Below, in pieces: positions 58,227-64,000 of a DNA stretch of 64,000 bases. Positions within the stretch are counted from its first letter, which is position 1; every line of letters starts with the position of its first letter. The translations under genes and the position numbers were made by a program. The notes under the pieces were generated by a model. It worked only from the letters and a program-made list of their open reading frames with translations. It did no database searches and was not told where the DNA came from. Location of the stretch: contig CM066730.1 in the NCBI GenBank assembly GCA_033961575.1, positions 154,531,523 to 154,595,522 of the forward strand, in the 5' to 3' direction. This stretch comes from Aselliscus stoliczkanus (lineage: Eukaryota; Chordata; Mammalia; Chiroptera; Hipposideridae).

Positions 58227-58315
58227 TAGTTTTTGTTCTTTAAATGGTGGTTGTTCTTGAATGTGTTTTTCTTCCTCCGAGCTGGTGGGCCTAGAGCAAG
58301 TCGCTGAGAACCTAC

Positions 58316-58465
58316 CTTGGCCTGACACAGCAGATCCTGCAGCTCTGAGAGGCTGCGTTCCAGGGGCTGAATCTGTTTGGTCCTCATTTCAATGTCTCGT
58401 AATAGAGACAGATAGGACACCAGCTTCTCATCATGTTCTAGACAGAGCCGCCGGTTCAATACATT
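58316..58465 (-). CDS. MACF1: MACF1 rod exon, first after the plectin exon
   Basis: 150 bp, phase 0 at both ends. The acceptor is TTTGACTCCACAG| and the donor AAG|GTAGGT. It encodes 50 residues beginning NVLNRRLCLEHDEKL and ending LLCQAK, a helical, Leu-heptad sequence that opens the spectrin-repeat rod. It joins in frame to the preceding plectin exon (…ATK|NVL) and to the next exon (…QAK|VLDKE). Because it is phase 0, the plectin exon can be skipped without changing the rod frame. A mariner-type MITE lies 90 bp further along the transcript, in the following intron. Confidence 0.93.
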
Positions 58466-59000
58466 CTGTGGAGTCAAAGAGAAATCTCACTTAGACCTGA
58501 CATGTTCCTTTAAGTCTGCTTCTTAAAGCAGACTGGGTCTTTCTGATAGACAGACAGACAATTTTACTACACTTAGGGTGGGATGAAATATCACGTTATT
58601 TTGTCTATGTCTTCTCAAATCAATAGACAAAAAAGGGATCTTATTAACGTCCTTCGGGAGCAGAAGCTCATAATTATCAATCTATAAGCATAATTTTAGC
58701 AAAATTTCCAAATGTTATTCTGACTTCAAGCATCACCCCAGTATTTCAAATGAGCTCCAATGTTAGTTTTTAACTTAAAACCCTTGTAAATTTCAGAAAG
58801 ACATTCAGAACCATTGTCCAGTTTTCCAAGATGGTGTTAAAACAGATAATAGTAAACTGGTATACCTTAGAGAATCACCTAGTGCCCTGAAATGTCTGCA
58901 TGCATACAATCATACGTATGTAAACACAGTATCCAGTCAAGAGTTTTAGCATTATAGCTAAAGGAAACATCTACACCACAGTAACCACTGGGAAACTTAC
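58466..59000. other. MACF1 intron after the plectin exon
   Basis: 535 bp; contains a short GACAGACAGACA run at 58550-58560. Nothing else recognised. Confidence 0.55.
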
Positions 59001-62000
59001 CTTGGTTGCTCTGAAGGGCTCCAGGTTTACGCCATTGTTTTCCTTTCCCCAGGGTGCTGGCATGCAGGGAGTTGGTTCACCACTGGGGCTTTCTCTGAGC
59101 TTTTCTGGTGGTGTCTTCTCCTCCTTCTTCACTGAAGGGTGTATGAGGGGAGCTGTCTTTTCCTCTCTGGTCTCTGCAATAGTGGGACTAATGGTGGCAT
59201 CCTGCTGCCCTGTACTCTCTTTTTGAGACGCATCTTGGAACGATTTCTCTGGAACAAGGGACGCCAAGACTCTGGGAACTCCCTGAGTCACTAGGCCTTC
59301 AAAGGACCCTGCTTCTGCCCCTGCAACCATAGGGTCTGACATTTTGAGAAATGTCTCTGCAGTTATTTCCTGAGTTGTTACTATTTTAGATTCAAGAATT
59401 CCACAAAGCTCACTATCATTTCTGCTGTCCTGATGATGGCCCTTTCTCTCTGAGAATTCCGCATCACTGACCTCTTTTGGGTCTACTCTAGAAATGGTCA
59501 TTTCTTCCAATTTAAGAGATTTGGTTGAGTCAAAAGGTACTTCTTGGTATGATTTTTCTTTATATTCATTAGATGAGCAAATCAGATCTTCGGTTTCCTT
59601 AGTTTTAGAAGTAACACAGGAATCTTTATAATAGTTTGTCTCCTGTCTGTTGGTTCCTTGGAAAGACTTGTCTGCTTTGGAAATTCGGGGTGTGTCTGCA
59701 ACTTGGGCTTTTCCAAATGATTCCTGGTAGTATAATCCTTTAGGTCTTGGGGTCATAGAACAGAATGGTTCACTCTGGGCCCCACCAGTAATTTCCTGAG
59801 ATAAATTTTCTTCTGGTTTTAAAGTCAAGCAGAGGCTTAAATTTTTTACTTCCCCCTCATTGACCTGATTGGAGTTGAAAATTGTTAAAGCATCTTGATT
59901 TCTTATAGAAATTCCTTTGGGTATCACTGGGGAAGAAGAGTCTTCAGCTTTACAAAGAAGAGCAAATTCCAGCTCTCTATCAGCTTCTTCCTCTTTTTCA
60001 CTTACAGTTATTTCCATTGGTTGGCTCTTTGTATTGGAGTCATGGTCATCTCTAATGGCAGTCTCTTGGTTCAACTTTTCTTCTGAAAGAACTGCTGATT
60101 TGCATGTTTTGATACTTTCTTTTACAGTCACCTTCTTCTTCTCTCTCTTTCTTTTCTCCCTGGCATTCACTGGTTTCTGCACAGCCTGCTCACTCAGCAA
60201 TTTGCCTGAAGTTTTAGAATTGGATTCTTGTGCTTCTGAACTAATTTCTCCTTGGTTTTTCCTTATCTCCTTAGGATTTAAACCTGATGCAGACTGTCTC
60301 ATATGAGAAATAATTTCTATTTCTGGCACTATTTTTTCCTGCTCTTCATTTGTATCTTTTTCCATGTTATTACTAGCCACCTCTCTGAGTTTAAAATCAC
60401 AAACTTCTGAGTGAGGGTGTGTCATTGAATCTTGGCCCAGTGATTTACCTTCCCAATCACAATCTTTAGCATCTAGAGAAGCCCTCCTCTTATCTTTATC
60501 CTTGCATTCCATTTCCTGTAATGAAATTTCCCTGTTCTTTTCTGCCCACTCCCCATCAGAAACTCCTGCTTTAATGTTCTTTTGTGCAGAGTGACTTCCA
60601 ATTTGAAATAATTTCTCACTTTCTCTTCTACAACTCATTTCAGCAGTCTGATTACAAGCAATTAAAATTTCCTTTCTTAGAACTTCCTTCTTTAATTCAC
60701 ACACTTCTATTCCATCTTGCTTTTCATTCTGAGTTCTGTGATCACTGGACTCTAAGGTATCTATTTGGATCAAAGTTGCTACTTCAGGACTAATAAATCT
60801 TTTCTCAATAGCTTCCTTTAAAGTCACTCTTTGATCATTAAATATGTTAACAATTCCTCCATTTAATACCTGATGAGATGCAATAATTCTGACCATGTTT
60901 TCATCCACTAATTTCTGTTCCAAAGCTGATGCCAACGTCAGTCTCTGTCCCGTGGTAATATCTATGATTCCCCTTGTATTTGCCTGAGCTTCCAGAACCT
61001 TCAGTGTAGATGCAAAGTCTACCTTTCCAAGCTGAGTTGCTTGAGATAACGTCAGTACTTTGTCACTCACTCCATCTTTAATGTCTGAGAAGGGAATTAC
61101 TTCTAGATATCTCTGTCCAGATTCAATATCAATCTTACATTTCTTTACTAATTCTGAATAGGGAACAATTCTGTAATTCTCAGGATCTAAAATCCCATGC
61201 ATCATTCCTGAAGACAAAATTGCTTTATTAGTTAACAGTTCTTTTTCAGCTTCTGCCAAGGTCAATCTCTGGCCAGAAATGAGATCCACAAAGCTTCCAG
61301 TCAAGGCCTGAATTTCTTTGATTTCTCTTTTCAACTCTGGGGTAACAAGATCTAATTTTATAGCTTCAGGGAGGGAAACAGTTTCTTTTGTTTCAGGATG
61401 AAAAAACTGACGGAGGCTTAAGCTCTCAACTTTTTTCAGTTGCTTGGCTAAATCTCCATCAATGATGCCATGTTTCAAGGCATTATCAACAGAAAGTCTC
61501 ATCCCAGATATATGGTGAATGACACCTCCATCTACCACTTGCTTAGTCAACAACTGAAGAGCCTCCTCTCTTCCCAGAAGTCCTCTGTCAATGGACTGCA
61601 TAACTGTTAAAGGCACCTTGCTGTCAGGGTCCATAATTCCAGTTGTTTCCATTTGTAAGCTAATTAACCTCTCCCTAACTGTTCTTTCAGCATCTCTACC
61701 TTTGGAAGCTTTCTCCAGATTTATAAGCTCTATCTGGTCAGCACTGTCCACCAAGCCAAGATTTGAGGCCAGAGTCACCGAAATCTTCTTGCCTCGTTTC
61801 AGGTCAACGATCCCACCAGTCACTACTTGCCCTTCTAAAATTCTAGTGGCTGTTTGTGTGTCGAGAATTCCAACTTCAACTGCTTCCTTCACAGAGCGGA
61901 GTGTGCGCGTACGGGGGTCTATGACACCACTTATAGCTTTGTCTGCCTTGAGGACATTATGTAATAATTTCTCATCCATCAGACCTTCATCAATGACTTC

Positions 62001-64000
62001 TTCAGTTGTCAAAGACTCGCAGGTCTGCGAGTCAAAGAAGCCCCGAAACATGTTCAACTTTCCCATGAGTTTCACAGCAGTATGACTGGGCATGATGCCT
62101 TGGGCTATTGCTTCATTCAGTAAGAGCTTTTGACCTGTCTGTTCATGAAAAATACCACCATCGATTAACTGTGCAGATAATATATTTAAGGTAGCTTCTT
62201 CAAGCAATTCTGAAGGATGACTGCACGTTTCACTGTCATTATCTTCCTCATCTGTCTTTCCTAACATCATCATACCACCACTTGCAATGTTTTGCCCTTT
62301 ATGGTCATCCCTACCTGAAAATGTTTTAGTTAAGGCTTTCTTTGCATCCAGAGAATGAATATTCATGTCATTTTCAGACTTTAGTTCCACTTCTAAATCT
62401 AGAGTTTTGTCTACCTGAAATTGTGACTTTTTGCTTTGGGGTTTTATGGGAAGTCTTCCAGTTTCACCTGGAAAATGTTGAATTTCAAGTGTGTTTGCCT
62501 GTTCTTTCTGACACATAAAGGATGTCTTTCCAAAACTCTCCCATTCTTCCTTCAGTCTTTCAACAGAACAAGGGTCTTTTCCCACCACCAAGGTCACATC
62601 TTCTGCATCCTTGGAGGGTACTGTAAAGAGAAATCCTCTGCTGACATTTTCTCTGGTAGATGCTTCTATTAGGTCTTCCTTTGTGGTACCTGACAACTGC
62701 TGTTTAAACACTGATTTGACTTTACCTATGACCTTCAAAGGATCAACATTTGGATTTTCCACTTTTTGTTCCCCTACAAATAGATCCTTTTCAGGGTTTT
62801 CTGTAGAGGAAACTTCTGTTTCTATGTTTTTTTTGCCTTTTGCTTCAGTGAAATTTGCCTGATCAGGGTATTCTTTGTTCTGAGAAGAAAACTGGAACAC
62901 AAGCGGCCTCCCAGTCAGCCCCTCACGGAAAATTTCTGTGGTTTTCACATTCACTGATGCTTGTAATTCCTCGGGAGTTTCTAGTCTCTCATGCCCAATT
63001 CCAAACACTTCTGGAGGACTTGCTTCGTGTTCACCTCTTGCTGTTAGTGTCTCTATCAGCTCATTGTCTAGCAGGAGCAGCCTCTCTCCATTCCGCACAT
63101 TAATATAACTGTGAGTCATTAGCTGAAACAACAGCTTCTCGCTATGGCTTGCCATGCCCGCAGTTTGGCCCTTACTGGACAACAGACCTGATGCTCCAGG
63201 GTTAATGTTCGATTTGCTTTGTTCTGAAGAATCTGCTAATTGCATGTGGGGCATCACATCAGGTATGCAAATTGATTTTAAGTCATTGGCAAGATCTTTG
63301 TCCAACACACCATTTTCTATTGCTTTTTCCCAGGACCAAATCTCTGTGATTGCTGGTAGAAACAGAGCTTTAATATGCTGTCGGCCACTAAGGATTTTAT
63401 GAGCTAGTTCAGTAGACACAATACCTTGTTCCAGGGCATCTGTAATGGGGAGGATCTCTCCAGATTCAGGCCATAGCAACCCCATGAATGACCAAAGGGA
63501 CTCCAGAATCACAAGGGCAATCTTAGCAGCTACTAGATCACTGCCCACTGCTTCGTCTACTGCCAGCCTATGTCCAGTGCCAGTGTCTATGATGCCTCCT
63601 GTCTGAAGCTGCCTTATGAGAATAGCACAAGCCATATCTTGGTCGATCAAATTATATCTTACAGCCTCTTCCACTGTAAGTCTGTGTCCTGTTCTTGGAT
63701 CTACTATGCCACCAGCAAAAAGCTGAGCTTCCAGCAGCCGGACAGTGACCTGCCTATCTATTAACCCTTCCTGAACTGCACGGAAAATGCTAACCTTCCG
63801 GCCTGATTTCAAGCTCACCATTCCCCCTGCCAGTTGCTTGACAGGTAGCAATTTCAAACCTAATTCTTGGTGGACAATACATCTCTGCATCAGATCCAGC
63901 AAACTGATTTTCTCAGCTGTGTTGGGGTCTATCAAATTCTTGGATGATCTAAGGTGAGACTCTAACACTGAATGAAGCCATTCAGAAATGAGGCCTTGGT
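59001..64000 (-). CDS. MACF1: MACF1 plectin-repeat giant exon (5' end off window)
   Basis: A single open frame runs from the right edge to a perfect donor (AAG|GTAAGT, exon end 59001, phase 0). Translation begins before the window; the first codons at the edge read QGLISEWLHS and there is no initiator here (the codon at 63968 is GTG, an internal Val). About 1,666 codons are visible. Plectin-type repeats, with recurring GG(I/M)(V/I)D..TG..L(T/S)..EA and GL(I/V)D signatures, form two clusters: roughly 64000-63240 and 62205-60745. Between and after them lie hydrophilic Ser/Glu/Lys-rich linkers; the tail 60745-59001 is rich in acidic and KEE-type segments and looks disordered. In the known family this exon defines the longest isoform (MACF1b), reported at the Golgi, and plectin repeats in relatives bind intermediate filaments. 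It is optional: both flanking isoforms keep frame if its upstream junction is also phase 0, which I cannot see. Confidence 0.95.

Larger units (their letters stand above)
56878..58315. other. MACF1 intron
   Basis: 1.4 kb with two MITE copies (57077 and 58144) about 1 kb apart and a CR1/L2-type LINE fragment between them. Confidence 0.65.

Noticed and set aside
58971..59000. Nine extra codons after the plectin exon in the same frame
   Set aside because: They follow a perfect AAG|GTAAGT donor and are intron sequence.
63966..63968. A start codon for the plectin exon at 63968
   Set aside because: The codon is GTG and the frame stays open to the window edge with MACF1-like sequence upstream, so this is an internal Val.
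1..64000. CRISPR arrays, operons, prophage or other prokaryotic systems
   Set aside because: No direct-repeat/spacer pattern exists; the window is clearly vertebrate nuclear DNA with introns and retroposons.

Overview
The window is a piece of a placental-mammal nuclear genome. It holds 22 exons of one very large minus-strand gene, recognisable as MACF1 (microtubule-actin crosslinking factor 1, also called ACF7), and a nested minus-strand reading frame recognisable as KIAA0754. The evidence is long introns with GT/AG junctions, mammalian MIR, L2, L1, MER20 and Tigger-type repeats, a CpG island, and encoded proteins very close to the human ones as I remember them. At least eight copies of a ~110 bp tRNA-derived SINE with an Ile-tRNA-like head, plus three copies of an ~80 bp mariner-type MITE, point to a non-human lineage. 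The SINE resembles what I know of colugo (Dermoptera) CYN-SINEs. That species guess is tentative.

Layout, in the direction of transcription (right to left). 64000-59001: most of the giant plectin-repeat exon used by the long MACF1 isoform, with its 5' end off the window. 58465-26209: 21 exons encoding about 1,907 residues of the spectrin-repeat rod. Reading phases match across every junction and I see no premature stop. 26208 to the left edge: a single intron of more than 26 kb. Inside it lie a CpG island (about 10205-11350) and, directly downstream, a 1,377-codon open frame (9528-5395). That frame ends in about 29 copies of a 39 bp / 13-residue Pro-Glu-Ala repeat.

How the parts work together: the upstream MACF1 promoters (off window) make the actin- and microtubule-binding giant protein, whose optional plectin-repeat module and spectrin rod are encoded here. 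The CpG island is placed to act as an internal promoter for the KIAA0754 frame. A phase-0 splice donor near the end of that frame could join it to the downstream MACF1 rod, giving an isoform with no actin-binding domain and a different, possibly myristoylated, N terminus. The remaining DNA is intron filled with transposon remnants. The most notable are an inverted duplication with an internal empty-site control, a 304 bp retroposon with a perfect 14 bp target-site duplication, and a head-to-head SINE pair next to an exon.
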